64,000 nt of DNA, from positions 434,001-498,000 of the forward strand of contig NZ_JAGSPJ010000001.1 of NCBI RefSeq assembly GCF_018139545.1, in the 5' to 3' direction. This DNA comes from Affinundibacterium fentianense (GTDB lineage Bacteria; Pseudomonadota; Gammaproteobacteria; Burkholderiales; Burkholderiaceae_D). A program made the position numbers and the translations under genes. Of this stretch, positions 1 to 8,599 are shown piece by piece (position 1 is the first letter of the stretch; each line of letters opens with the position of its first letter). Below the pieces are notes generated by a model that saw nothing but the letters and a program-made list of their open reading frames with translations, did not search any database and was not told the DNA's origin.

Positions 1-1969
1 TAAAAAAGTGATATGCAAAAAATGGCGTCAACCATTGCAGCATGCGGAATGCGACCAAGCAAGGGATCATGGCGGCCTGCGCCAACCCACAGGTCCAGCG
101 TTTGATTGCTGATGGCGGCGTCCATGCTTCGCCTGCTTGCACCTCGTCTGTCACCCCGATCATGCCAGCTTGCATCACAGCTGCGATTTCTCCTACCCGA
201 CGCTGTTGATAGATATCGCTGATTTTAAAATACGTGAAACGCGCATCCAAGCGTAAGGACGATACCAAACGCGCTGCCATCAAAGAATGACCACCGAGAT
301 CGTTAAAAAAATCTGCGTCTCGACGTATCGCTTGACCGGGAAAGAGACGCGTTAAGGCTTCAAACAAACATGATTCAGCCTCGGTTTCGGCGACATCACT
401 TTCCGAGGATAAGACTTGTACAGCTAGCTCCTGCGCTTTGAGGGTTTTACGATCAATTTTTCCTGAGCTTAAACGCGGCATCTCATCCAAAAATTCGTAG
501 CGCGTTGGCACCATGTAGGCTGGCAAACTTTGCGTCAATGCTTGGCGTAAATTGCTACTATTCACCAATGCAGGATCAGCACCGGTTTCGCGCACGATAA
601 AGGCAATCAGTTGATCAACACCCTGCTCCGCACGCAAAATAACTGCAACGGTTCCTACACCGTTTTGCTTCGCCAAGACCGCTTCGATCTCACCCAATTC
701 AACGCGAAAACCACGAATCTTTACTTGATCATCCGCTCGACCTAAACATTGGACACTACCGTCTTCTCCAATTTTTGCAAGGTCGCCAGTACGATAAATT
801 CTGATATTAATAGGATCATTGGCCCAAGGATTACTCAGAAATTTTTCCGCTGTTAAATCTGGGCGTCCAAGATAACCTGCCGAGACGCCTGGACCAAAAA
901 TACAGAGTTCACCAATCTCACCGCGTTCCAACAGGCGCAGGCCTTTATCGACATCAGGATCAATCACCAATAGACCATAATTGGGCAGAGGAATGCCGAT
1001 GGTCACGGGTGTACCAGCTTGCAAAGGGGCGAGGCTGGCAGACACCGTTGCCTCGGTTGGTCCATAGGTATTGAACATCTGGCGGCCATTTATCGCCCAG
1101 CGTTCAACCAAACTAGCAGGACACATTTCCCCGCCCAGATTGATTAATCGCAAACACGGTACATCGATACTAAACAAGGCGAGCAAAGTCGGTACCGCAT
1201 GCAATACAGTGATCTCATGTTCAATCAAGGCACGTGGCAGCGCATCGGGGTCGAGCGCTACTTCTTTTGGTGCTATCCACAAGCTAGCGCCGACCAAATA
1301 GCTAATCCAGATTTCCTCAAATGACATATCAAATGCCACAGAAAAACCCTGATAGACGCGGTCATGAGAATTGATTCCAAGGACGCTATTTTCACTGCGC
1401 AAAAAATGGCAAATGCTCCCCTGATCAATCAGAATACCTTTCGGTTTTCCCGTTGATCCCGAGGTATAGATGACATAAGCAGGATCATGTGAACTTACTG
1501 GAGCGCGTGTTCGCAATTCGGTATCGACGTCAGCTAATACATCTGTCGCAGTAAAAATGGGCTTGGTCAACTTACCCAATTGCGGTAAAAACTCATCGGC
1601 TGCCAAAAGGCCAACAGCTTGCGCGTCGTCCAAGCAAACTCCGATTCGTTCTACCGGCACGTCTGCATCGAATGGCAGCCAAGCTGCACCACTCTTTGCG
1701 ATTCCTGCTTGCATGACCAATAGAGCTATGCCTCGCGGCAACCACAATCCAAGAATATCTCCTGGCTTGACACCCGCTTGAATGAGATGATGCGCAACTA
1801 AATCTGCGCGTCTGCCTAACTCGCCATAGCTGAGCACTTCCTGCTCACTCGAGAGCGCAATTTTCTCAGGCATAACGCTGATGGTTGCTTCAAGCAAGTC
1901 TGCCAAACATTCTGCTTTGATTAAATCTGGCAGCGCACTACCGTACAAAATAGGACTATCTGATTTCAT
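1..1969 (-). CDS. Pls/PosA-type nonribosomal peptide synthetase, C-terminally cut by window edge
   Basis: The reading frame starts at an ATG at 1969 and runs off position 1, leaving about 656 residues. It opens with a full adenylation domain: core motif A3 (YTSGSTGKPKG, about residue 168), A5 (NTYGPTEAT, about 302), A7/A8 (YRTGDL, then GRADDQVKIRGFRVELGE, about 400-430) and A10 with its lysine (SSGKIDRKTL, about 503). A carrier domain follows with the phosphopantetheine serine in LGGHS at about residue 560. After that the protein turns hydrophobic (about 625-656), as in the Pls/epsilon-poly-lysine synthetase family, where acyltransferase-like membrane domains replace condensation and thioesterase domains. 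There is no condensation domain before the A domain. Specificity-pocket residues read by hand are D, M, E, H at the first four positions; the acidic third one would suit a basic amino acid, but this is a weak inference. It lies 57 bp downstream of murB on the same strand. Confidence 0.85.
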   Translation of the reverse strand, partial: MKSDSPILYGSALPDLIKAECLADLLEATISVMPEKIALSSEQEVLSYGELGRRADLVAHHLIQAGVKPGDILGLWLPRGIALLVMQAGIAKSGAAWLPFDADVPVERIGVCLDDAQAVGLLAADEFLPQLGKLTKPIFTATDVLADVDTELRTRAPVSSHDPAYVIYTSGSTGKPKGILIDQGSICHFLRSENSVLGINSHDRVYQGFSVAFDMSFEEIWISYLVGASLWIAPKEVALDPDALPRALIEHEITVLHAVPTLLALFSIDVPCLRLINLGGEMCPASLVERWAINGRQMFNTYGPTEATVSASLAPLQAGTPVTIGIPLPNYGLLVIDPDVDKGLRLLERGEIGELCIFGPGVSAGYLGRPDLTAEKFLSNPWANDPINIRIYRTGDLAKIGEDGSVQCLGRADDQVKIRGFRVELGEIEAVLAKQNGVGTVAVILRAEQGVDQLIAFIVRETGADPALVNSSNLRQALTQSLPAYMVPTRYEFLDEMPRLSSGKIDRKTLKAQELAVQVLSSESDVAETEAESCLFEALTRLFPGQAIRRDADFFNDLGGHSLMAARLVSSLRLDARFTYFKISDIYQQRRVGEIAAVMQAGMIGVTDEVQAGEAWTPPSAIKRWTCGLAQAAMIPCLVAFRMLQWLTPFFAYHFF

Positions 1970-2026
1970 TTTTATTTCTTAGAGGGGGAAACGCGGGACA
2001 GCAATGTGACTTTCGTTTTATAGGAA

Positions 2027-3067
2027 TCACACGAACACAGGCTCAACCTCAAGCTTGACACCAAATCTGTTGAGTACATCAACCTGAATTTCCTCAGCCA
2101 ACACCCTGACGTCTGCACCCGTGGCACCACCCAAATTCACCAGAACCAAAGCCTGCCTCTCGTAGACTCCGACCGTTTCATAGCGGCGACCTTTCCATCC
2201 GCATTGCTCAATCAACCATCCTGCAGCGAGCTTATAGTCACCATTGGATTGCAGGTAACTGACACAAGCAGGATAAAGCGCCATTAGCCGATCACGCTGC
2301 TCCCTTGAAACGATGGGATTCTTAAAAAAACTCCCCACATTGCCGATCTCAGCTGGATCGGGCAATTTACTCTGACGGATTGCAATGACCGCTTGACTTA
2401 TATCCATCGCAGTTGGCACGGCAATGTTGGATTCGCGTAATTGACTCGCAATATCACCGTAAGTTAAACGAGCTTGCCATTTCTTTGGCAAAGCGAAATT
2501 CACATCGAGTATAACGAAACGCCCCGGCTCAGTTCGCTTAAAAACGCTGTCTCGGTAGGCAAATTCGCACGCTTGCTTGTCAAAGATGCGTATGACGCCA
2601 GACTCCAAATCAAATGCACGTAAAGAATGAAAATACTCTTGCATTTCCATTCCATATGCACCGATATTTTGGATCGGGGCAGCACCTACCGTTCCAGGGA
2701 TTAAAGAGAGGTTTTCTAAGCCTGGATAATTCTGTGCGAGAGTCCACAATACGAACCCATGCCAACTTTCCCCACTCCCTGCTCGGACGATGAAATGGTC
2801 CTCTGTTTCGGCTTGGAGCTCGCGCCCTCCGATTTCCATGTGCAATACAAGATGTGGTAATGAATCTGATAAAACAAGGTTACTACCACCGCCAAGGATC
2901 AATCGAGGAAGCTTGCGTAACGCTACATCGTTGTTGAGTAATTGATGCAGTGCGAGCAATTGTGAGACGGATTCTATCCGAGCATAAGTATGTGCATGAG
3001 AATGGATGCCAAAGGTATTGAGGCTGTGTAAGTCGACATTCTGTTGCAGTAAAAGTTCTGATTTCAT
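2027..3067 (-). CDS. murB: UDP-N-acetylenolpyruvoylglucosamine reductase MurB
   Basis: MurB performs the NADPH- and FAD-dependent reduction of UDP-GlcNAc-enolpyruvate to UDP-MurNAc, the second committed step of peptidoglycan precursor synthesis in the cytoplasm. The 346-residue length fits the type I (E. coli-like) enzyme. Visible features are the N-terminal NTFGI segment, the FAD-binding LGGGSNLVLSD (about residues 58-68), the central IPGTVGAAPIQNIGAYG loop, and the late NVGSFFKNP segment that carries the catalytic serine region. It begins with an ATG and is divergent from yajQ. The downstream Pls-like gene is 57 bp away on the same strand, so co-transcription is possible but not shown. Confidence 0.97.
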   Translation of the reverse strand: MKSELLLQQNVDLHSLNTFGIHSHAHTYARIESVSQLLALHQLLNNDVALRKLPRLILGGGSNLVLSDSLPHLVLHMEIGGRELQAETEDHFIVRAGSGESWHGFVLWTLAQNYPGLENLSLIPGTVGAAPIQNIGAYGMEMQEYFHSLRAFDLESGVIRIFDKQACEFAYRDSVFKRTEPGRFVILDVNFALPKKWQARLTYGDIASQLRESNIAVPTAMDISQAVIAIRQSKLPDPAEIGNVGSFFKNPIVSREQRDRLMALYPACVSYLQSNGDYKLAAGWLIEQCGWKGRRYETVGVYERQALVLVNLGGATGADVRVLAEEIQVDVLNRFGVKLEVEPVFV

Positions 3068-3251
3068 AAGGACAGAATTATAGTCGTGAATCGCACTTTC
3101 ACCTGTGATTCAAACATCAATTTGACTGCAAAAACGTGCTTAATTTTTGTTAAAATAGCGCTACCGCAAAGAAATCACCAAATTTCATCGCATTTCATTG
3201 GCGCCCTTACTTTCTAAACGCCAGTCTGTCACTTATTTACAAGGAAATTCT

Positions 3252-3743
3252 ATGCCCTCATTCGACACGGTCTCTGAAGCCAACATGGAAGAAGTAAAAA
3301 ATGCTATCAATCAAATCAACAAAGTTGTAACAAATCGATTTGATTTAAAGGGAACGAGTGCAAAAGTCGAACTCAAAGACAAAGAGCGCGAAATTACGAT
3401 TTTTGGCGACTCTGAATTTCACCTCGATCAAGTCATGGTCGAGATGAACCAAACAATGGGAAAACGCAATGTTGACATCCGCTTTCTCGACGTAGGTAAA
3501 GTTGAAAAAATTGGCGGCGACAAAGTCAAACAAGTAATCAAAGTCAAAAATGGAATTCAAACAGAAGATGCAAAAAAAATTGTCAAGGTTATCAAAGACA
3601 GTAAAATGAAAGTCCAAGCAAGTATTCAAGGCGATGCGGTTCGTGTTACTGGCGCAAAACGTGACGACCTTCAAGCAACGATGGCAATGTTGCGCAAAGA
3701 GATCAAAGACTTGCCTTTAGAATTCAACAATTTCCGCGATTAA
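3252..3743 (+). CDS. yajQ: YajQ family nucleotide-binding protein
   Basis: A 163-residue DUF520/YajQ protein: MPSFDTVSE at the N-terminus, the NRFDLKGT and DSEFHLDQV segments, and a C-terminal RDDLQ...LEFNNFRD tail typical of the family. YajQ proteins have two ferredoxin-like domains and bind nucleotides; homologues in Xanthomonas and Pseudomonas were described as cyclic-di-GMP effectors. The ATG at 3252 was chosen over an in-frame upstream start at 3198 because it has an AAGGAAA ribosome site at 3241-3247 and gives the family's usual length. The gene is divergent from murB across about 185 bp, which should contain both promoters. Confidence 0.93.
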   Translation: MPSFDTVSEANMEEVKNAINQINKVVTNRFDLKGTSAKVELKDKEREITIFGDSEFHLDQVMVEMNQTMGKRNVDIRFLDVGKVEKIGGDKVKQVIKVKNGIQTEDAKKIVKVIKDSKMKVQASIQGDAVRVTGAKRDDLQATMAMLRKEIKDLPLEFNNFRD

Positions 3744-3866
3744 TAGCGCAGTTTTCTATCTCAAAAGTCTCGGGCAGAGTCTCCAAAAGCGTGGATTTGT
3801 AATGACTAGACCAACGCAAATCCTACTGCGATCAGCGCCAATCACATCTGTTTAGGAGTGAAGAAA

Positions 3867-4553
3867 ATGAAGCAAAAAATGCGCAGGGTATATTGGAGAT
3901 CGCGATTGAAGCGCACTGCCTTTTTTGGTGCAAGTTTGACTCTATTCTTAAGTAGCATTAGTTCTTCATCCGCAATCGACCTCAATTTAGTTGCATTAAG
4001 CAACGGCAAAGCGATGCTGATTGTGGATGATAAACCACCAAAAATGTTTGCAGTTGGAAGCCAAATCACACCCGAAATCAAACTAATTGGAGTGAATCAA
4101 AACAGCGCCCATGTCGAAATCAATGGCAAGCGACAAACGCTCTTTTTGGGACATGCTGTTTTGCAAAACAATGCATCAAAAAATGCAAGCGTGACCTTGC
4201 AAGCAAGTGAAAATGGCCACTTTTTTGCTGAAGCCAAAATTAATGGCGGCAGTAACCTCAAAGTACTCGTCGACACAGGCGCAAGCTACTTATCCATGTC
4301 AGCAGCGGATGCCAAACGGCTCGGCATTGATTACAAAAAAGGTGTCCCTTCTCGCAGTAGCACGGCCAATGGTATTGTTCCAACTTACTTAGTAAGACTT
4401 GACTCAGTCAAAATCGGCGACATCGAACTCTTTCAAGTGGATGCGTCTATTCATGAAAATGAAATGGGTATATGCCTGTTAGGCATGTCGTTTCTCAAAC
4501 GCCTTAGTATGACTCGCGAAGGTCAACAAATGGTATTAACGAAAAAGCTCTGA
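3867..4553 (+). CDS. Retropepsin-like aspartic protease, secreted or membrane-anchored (TIGR02281 type)
   Basis: The 228-residue product begins with a basic stretch and a hydrophobic segment ending in Ser/Ala-rich residues (about 15-35), consistent with a signal peptide or N-terminal anchor. The C-terminal half holds a retroviral-type single aspartic protease domain: VDTGASYLSMSAADAKRLG with the catalytic Asp at residue 136, and a later LLGMSFL flap-end motif. Such clan AA proteases work as homodimers; the substrate of the proteobacterial family is unknown. The ATG at 3867 is preferred over a GTG at 3858 because the TAGGAG ribosome site (3853-3858) is then correctly spaced. It is 114 bp downstream of yajQ, with no clear terminator between them, and converges on aroG. 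Confidence 0.85.
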   Translation: MKQKMRRVYWRSRLKRTAFFGASLTLFLSSISSSSAIDLNLVALSNGKAMLIVDDKPPKMFAVGSQITPEIKLIGVNQNSAHVEINGKRQTLFLGHAVLQNNASKNASVTLQASENGHFFAEAKINGGSNLKVLVDTGASYLSMSAADAKRLGIDYKKGVPSRSSTANGIVPTYLVRLDSVKIGDIELFQVDASIHENEMGICLLGMSFLKRLSMTREGQQMVLTKKL

Positions 4554-4691
4554 ACCAAAGCTATTAAGGACAACCTAGCATTCTCTTTAATCCTGTCCGC
4601 AAGCGCAAAGAAATTTCGGATGCTGACCAATGCGTAAGCACAAAAATTCAAGTGCTTCCATTGATGGCACTGGTCAACATCACGAGGTAGA

Positions 4692-5759
4692 CTAAACTGT
4701 CGCAGACTTCACGAGCCTACGTTGTTTCACCGCATCAGCCAAACCTTGCAAGACCTTCTCACTCGCATCCCAGTCAATACACCCATCGGTGATCGATTGG
4801 CCATAAACTAAATCTTTGCCTGCAACCACATCTTGACGCCCAGCGACCAAATTTGATTCGATCATCACGCCCACGATTCGACCATCACCGCCCGCAATTT
4901 GCTGCGCAATATCCGCACATACAGGAATTTGATTAAGAGGATTTTTTGAACTATTCGCATGCGATGCATCGATCATCAAGCGGGCTTGCAATCCATTTGC
5001 AACGATATCTTTGGCTGCAGCATCGACACTTGCAGCATCATAGTTGGGCGTCTTTCCACCGCGTAAAATCAAATGACAGTCTTCGTTTCCATTCGTCGAA
5101 ACAATGGCAGAGTGTCCGCCCTTGGTCACCGATAGAAAATGGTGCGGTTGTGACGATGCCTTTATCGCATCGACTGCAATTTTCACATTACCATCCGTCC
5201 CATTCTTAAACCCAACAGGACACGATAGCCCCGAAGCTAATTCACGATGCACTTGTGATTCAGTTGTTCTCGCTCCAATCGCACCCCAGCTAATTAAATC
5301 GGCAATGTATTGCGGACTAATCATATCTAAATATTCGGTTCCAGCTGGCAAGCCCAGCTCATTGATATTCAATAGCAATTCACGGGCGATACGCAAACCA
5401 TCATTAATTCGGAAGCTGTTGTCCATATAAGGATCATTAATCAAGCCCTTCCATCCGACCGTGGTTCGCGGTTTCTCAAAATAAACTCGCATCACAATCT
5501 CTAAATCGCCTGCAAATTTGACTCTCGCCTCGGCTAATTTTTGTGCATATTCCAAGGCGGCCTTGGTATCGTGTATTGAGCACGGCCCAATTACCACCAT
5601 CACGCGGTCATCCTTTGCTTCTAGAATGTTGTGGAGGGCCGCGCGTGCATTCGCAGTGACTTCTGATGCTTTGTCTGAACAAGCGAATTCGCGAATCAAA
5701 TGCGACGGTGGCAGCAATTCTTTCATTTCCCGGATACGTAAATCGTCTGTGCGTTGCAT
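4692..5759 (-). CDS. aroG: 3-deoxy-7-phosphoheptulonate (DAHP) synthase
   Basis: Condenses phosphoenolpyruvate and erythrose 4-phosphate to DAHP, the first step of the shikimate pathway to Phe, Tyr and Trp. The 355 residues match type I AroG/AroF enzymes (about 350). Visible motifs are MQRTDDLRIREMKELLPP at the N-terminus, VVIGPCSIHD (about residue 55), MRVYFEKPRTTVGWKGL (about 88), GARTTESQ..REL..G.S.PVGFKNGTDG (about 150-180) and DASHANSSKNP (about 265). The start at 5759 is supported by an AGGA ribosome site and by family alignment; an in-frame extension to 5837 has neither and would begin right at the attenuator's T-tract. Expression is probably controlled by the Phe/Tyr attenuator mapped at 5847-5995. 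Which amino acid feeds back on the enzyme cannot be told from the sequence. Confidence 0.96.
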   Translation of the reverse strand: MQRTDDLRIREMKELLPPSHLIREFACSDKASEVTANARAALHNILEAKDDRVMVVIGPCSIHDTKAALEYAQKLAEARVKFAGDLEIVMRVYFEKPRTTVGWKGLINDPYMDNSFRINDGLRIARELLLNINELGLPAGTEYLDMISPQYIADLISWGAIGARTTESQVHRELASGLSCPVGFKNGTDGNVKIAVDAIKASSQPHHFLSVTKGGHSAIVSTNGNEDCHLILRGGKTPNYDAASVDAAAKDIVANGLQARLMIDASHANSSKNPLNQIPVCADIAQQIAGGDGRIVGVMIESNLVAGRQDVVAGKDLVYGQSITDGCIDWDASEKVLQGLADAVKQRRLVKSATV

Positions 5760-5846
5760 GATAATTTTCCTGAAGTTTCTGTTAAATAAAATTGGGTATA
5801 AATCGTTGAGATCTAGGTTACCGACGTATCTGCGCACCGAGATGGC

Positions 5847-5878
5847 AAAAAAAAACCGCCAAGCTTGGCGGTTTTTTT
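5847..5878 (-). terminator. Attenuator terminator in front of aroG
   Basis: A perfect inverted repeat, CCGCCAAG/CTTGGCGG at 5856-5871, extended by A/T pairs to 5849-5878. On the minus strand it is followed by nine T residues (5855-5847). It lies 51 nt past the stop codon of the Phe/Tyr leader peptide and 87 nt before the aroG start, so transcripts from the promoter at 6021-6050 must read through it to express aroG. Its 5' arm (ACCGCC, 5872-5867) can alternatively pair with GGCGGT at 5942-5937 inside the leader peptide frame. The repeat is symmetric, so it could also act in the opposite direction. Confidence 0.88.
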
Positions 5879-5929
5879 GGATCGGCTAGGTTCTATGTAT
5901 GTTGATCTTTCTTTTACGTGAACTTACCG

Positions 5930-5995
5930 CTACTCCACCGCCTCAGGCTGGGAATTGCTAAAGTAAAAGTAAAAGTAAAATCGTGCAAATTTCAT
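5930..5995 (-). CDS. Phe/Tyr-rich leader peptide of aroG
   Basis: A 21-codon frame, ATG at 5995 and TAG at 5932-5930, with a GAGG ribosome site at 6004-6001 five bases upstream. It contains five Phe and three Tyr; residues 6-12 alternate FYFYFYF, encoded by alternating TTT and TAC codons. It lies just after a good promoter and just before an intrinsic terminator in front of aroG. This is the arrangement of translation-coupled attenuators such as pheL-pheA. Codons 18-20 contain GGCGGT, complementary to the 5' arm of the terminator, and the preceding CC-A-GCC (5951-5946) can pair with the same GGCGG. A ribosome stalled on the aromatic codons would leave GGCGGT free to form the antiterminator. 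A ribosome at the stop codon would cover it and permit termination. The peptide itself probably has no other role. Confidence 0.85.
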   Translation of the reverse strand: MKFARFYFYFYFSNSQPEAVE

Positions 5996-6020
5996 GAGCG
6001 CCTCAAGATCGAATGGAACG

Positions 6021-6050
6021 ACTATAACAACATCTGCCAAAGCTTGGCAA
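6021..6050 (-). promoter_or_regulatory. Sigma-70 promoter of the aroG leader
   Basis: On the minus strand TTGCCA (6050-6045) and TATAGT (6026-6021) are separated by 18 bp, giving a predicted start near 6014, about 19 nt before the leader peptide ATG. The -35 overlaps a TGCCAAAGCTTGGCA dyad (6035-6049 on the plus strand) that could be a repressor site; it does not match the E. coli TyrR box. Confidence 0.7.
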
Positions 6051-6108
6051 GTAATTTATCAAGATTTTGCACAATCCTTGCGCAAGAACATCGACCTGTT
6101 CGGTCTAT

Positions 6109-6798
6109 CTAGAGAAAGCTGGCAATATCACTGAGTGGCTTCTTCCTTATATTGGGAACCATACACGCATCAGCTGGGTGACCGACTACCAATAAGATAT
6201 AAGGCTTTTCATTATCGGGACGGTCTAACAGTTCATTTAAGAACCCCATAGGACTCGGCGTATGGGTCAAAGTGGCAAGTCCAGCATAATGCAATGCCGC
6301 GATTAAAAATCCTGTTGCTATTGAAACTGATTCTGGCACGTAGTAATTTTTCACTGCCGTACCATCATCCATCAAAGTACTTTTTTGCCCGAAAATTGCG
6401 ATCAAATACGGGGCATCTTCCAGAAATGGTTTATTCGAATCCGTCCCCAATGGAGCGAGGGCGTCTTTCCATTCTTGTGGCGCGCGTCGCTCATAGAATT
6501 CCCGCTCTTCAATTTCCGCCTCGACACGTATGCGATGTTTTAATTCAGGATCGGAAACGACCGCGAAATGCCATGGCTGATGATTGGCACCAGAAGGAGC
6601 TGTTCCTGCTGCAAGCAAACAGTGCTCGATGACTTTGCGTGAAACCAGTTTCGAAGAAAATTCCCGAATTGTCTTACGCCGCGCAAGGTCAAGATAAAAG
6701 GCTTGCGCTCTTTCCTCCATCTCTTGCTCGGAATAGGAACGATAAGTGCTCAAGGGAATGAATTGTGGATCACCTTGGTTAAATGAGAGTTTCGACAT
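6109..6798 (-). CDS. Nitroreductase-fold flavoprotein resembling iodotyrosine deiodinase
   Basis: A 229-residue FMN-dependent nitroreductase-superfamily protein. The FMN-binding Arg cluster RRKTIREF (about residues 41-47) and [12 protein letters not shown] (about 65-76) are present. The region after it follows iodotyrosine deiodinase rather than general nitroreductases: a conserved DP.LKH.IR..AE.EE block, then E98, Y102 and K123 at the spacing of the human Glu/Tyr/Lys triad that grips the amino acid part of the substrate, and a C-terminal VGHPA....VPN.RKKPL segment. The reaction may be reductive dehalogenation of halotyrosines, but the natural substrate in bacteria is unclear. The ATG at 6798 has an AAAGG ribosome site; a longer in-frame start at 6834 lacks one. 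The gene is upstream of and on the same strand as the aroG leader, which has its own promoter. Confidence 0.8.
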   Translation of the reverse strand: MSKLSFNQGDPQFIPLSTYRSYSEQEMEERAQAFYLDLARRKTIREFSSKLVSRKVIEHCLLAAGTAPSGANHQPWHFAVVSDPELKHRIRVEAEIEEREFYERRAPQEWKDALAPLGTDSNKPFLEDAPYLIAIFGQKSTLMDDGTAVKNYYVPESVSIATGFLIAALHYAGLATLTHTPSPMGFLNELLDRPDNEKPYILLVVGHPADACMVPNIRKKPLSDIASFL

Positions 6799-6987
6799 AA
6801 AAACCTTTCGAAGAAAAGGATAATGTAAACACAATGTCGAAACTACTCAATACGCCTAAGCAGATTCAAAATAAGAAACAAAAAACAAGGCTTTTTTACA
6901 ATGATTCCACGGTAAAAATATGTCTATACAATACGAACTTCTGGTGCGTCACAGCGAAAAACGACTTATCTTTTCAGACACCAACAA

Positions 6988-8448
6988 TTAGGCTGTACCA
7001 CCAACAACCAAACCATCAATCCGCAATGTAGGCTGACCGACCCCAACAGGCACACTTTGCCCCTCTTTGCCGCAGACGCCCACTCCAGAATCAAGGCGCA
7101 TATCATTCCCTATCATGGAGACCCGATTCAACACTTCTGGACCATTACCAATCAACGTTGCCCCTTTTACTGGGTAGCTTACCTTACCATTCTCAATCAT
7201 ATAAGCTTCGCTCGCGGAAAATACAAACTTCCCGTTCGTTATATCGACTTGGCCACCACCGAAATTCACAGCGTACAAACCATTTTTCACAGACGCCAAA
7301 ATTTCAGCTGGATCTTTGTCACCGGCCAACATATACGTGTTCGTCATTCTTGGCATCGGCAGGTGGGCGAATGATTCCCGACGAGCATTCCCTGTAACCG
7401 GCATTTTCATCAGACGTGCATTCATTGTGTCTTGAATATACCCTTTCAAAATGCCGTCTTCGATCAACGTTGTACATTGCGTCGGATTTCCTTCGTCATC
7501 AATATTGAGTGAGCCGCGTCGATTTGATAGCGTCCCGTCATCAACAACTGTCACACCCTTCGCTGCAACTCTATCTCCTATCCGCCCTGCGAAGGTGCTT
7601 GACCCTTTGCGATTAAAATCACCTTCAAGACCATGCCCGATTGCTTCATGCAATAAAACTCCTGGCCACCCCGATCCCAGCACCACTGTCATTGGTCCTG
7701 CAGGCGCAGGCCGAGCATCTAAATTAACCAAAGCGGACTGTACCGCATCATGCGCATATTGTTCCAAAACAGCGTCTGAAAAATAAGAAAAACTATAGCG
7801 ACCACCGCCACCCGCAGACCCCGTTTCACGTCGACCGTTTTGCTCAGCGATCACAGTCAGTGACATTCGAACTAGTGGCCGAACGTCCGCCGCGATGACG
7901 CCATCACTTCGAGCGACCAATATCACGTCATATTCGCCAGCAAGACTTGCCATCACTTGCACAACTCGTGGATCTTTTGCGCGAGCGATTTTTTCAATTT
8001 TCTCAAGCAATGCTACCTTTTGATTCGCGTCGAGTGAGGCTAAAGGATCATCCGCTAGGAACAGTTCATGTCCTTGAATTCCCCGCATGGAAGCAGCGAC
8101 TTTAATTTTCCCTGCGCCTACTTTAGCAATTGTGCGTGTTGCAGCTGACGCTTCTAACAACGCATGTTCAGAAATTTCGTCGGAATACGAAAAAGCAGTC
8201 TTATCACCAGATACGGCACGTACTCCCACTCCTTGATCGATGGAAAAGCTTCCCGTTTTCACGATGCCTTCTTCGAGGCTCCAACCTTCATTTTTAGTGA
8301 ATTGAAAATACAAATCTGCGTAGTCTATTTTGTGCGTGAACATGCTTTTCAAAGCCCGATTTAACTTCACCTCATCTAAACCGAAAGGGGTTAATAAAAT
8401 ATCGCGGGCGATCGCAAGATGTTTTAAATTCGAGTCAAAAGGTGTCAT
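6988..8448 (-). CDS. tldD: Metalloprotease TldD
   Basis: The 486-residue product matches TldD (E. coli 481). Family hallmarks are the N-terminal DYADLYF and GVGVRAVSGDKTAFSYSDE segments, the zinc-site motif HEAIGH in VLLHEAIGHGLEGD (about residue 267), and the glycine-rich C-terminal GGGQVDITNGKFVFSASEAYMIENGK. TldD acts with TldE/PmbA as a heterodimeric protease that degrades unfolded peptides and matures some microcins. No pmbA is present in this window. A TTG two codons upstream (8454) is possible, but the ATG at 8448 is the more likely start. It is the last gene of the yhdP-nitrilase-tldD set, 145 bp downstream of the nitrilase gene. Confidence 0.96.
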   Translation of the reverse strand: MTPFDSNLKHLAIARDILLTPFGLDEVKLNRALKSMFTHKIDYADLYFQFTKNEGWSLEEGIVKTGSFSIDQGVGVRAVSGDKTAFSYSDEISEHALLEASAATRTIAKVGAGKIKVAASMRGIQGHELFLADDPLASLDANQKVALLEKIEKIARAKDPRVVQVMASLAGEYDVILVARSDGVIAADVRPLVRMSLTVIAEQNGRRETGSAGGGGRYSFSYFSDAVLEQYAHDAVQSALVNLDARPAPAGPMTVVLGSGWPGVLLHEAIGHGLEGDFNRKGSSTFAGRIGDRVAAKGVTVVDDGTLSNRRGSLNIDDEGNPTQCTTLIEDGILKGYIQDTMNARLMKMPVTGNARRESFAHLPMPRMTNTYMLAGDKDPAEILASVKNGLYAVNFGGGQVDITNGKFVFSASEAYMIENGKVSYPVKGATLIGNGPEVLNRVSMIGNDMRLDSGVGVCGKEGQSVPVGVGQPTLRIDGLVVGGTA

Positions 8449-8599
8449 GATCAATTTTCTTAAAAGCAGTTCAAGCCGAAGTCATCTGCGAATGACCAAA
8501 TGGCGAAAGTTCGGTATTGTAGAGCATTTGTTAAATTCCGATCTTGCGAAAAAAATGCAATCACAAGTCCGAAGTCAAGGGAGACAGTTGGCTTACTCC

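Noticed and set aside
4624-4676. Nested inverted repeat between the protease gene and aroG (TGACCAA/TGGTCA enclosing AAGCAC/GTGCTT)
   Set aside because: Arms are imperfect and widely spaced and no T-run follows on either strand, so I do not call a terminator.
5760-5837. In-frame N-terminal extension of aroG
   Set aside because: It begins at the terminator's T-tract, lacks a ribosome site and is not AroG-like; the ATG at 5759 has AGGA.
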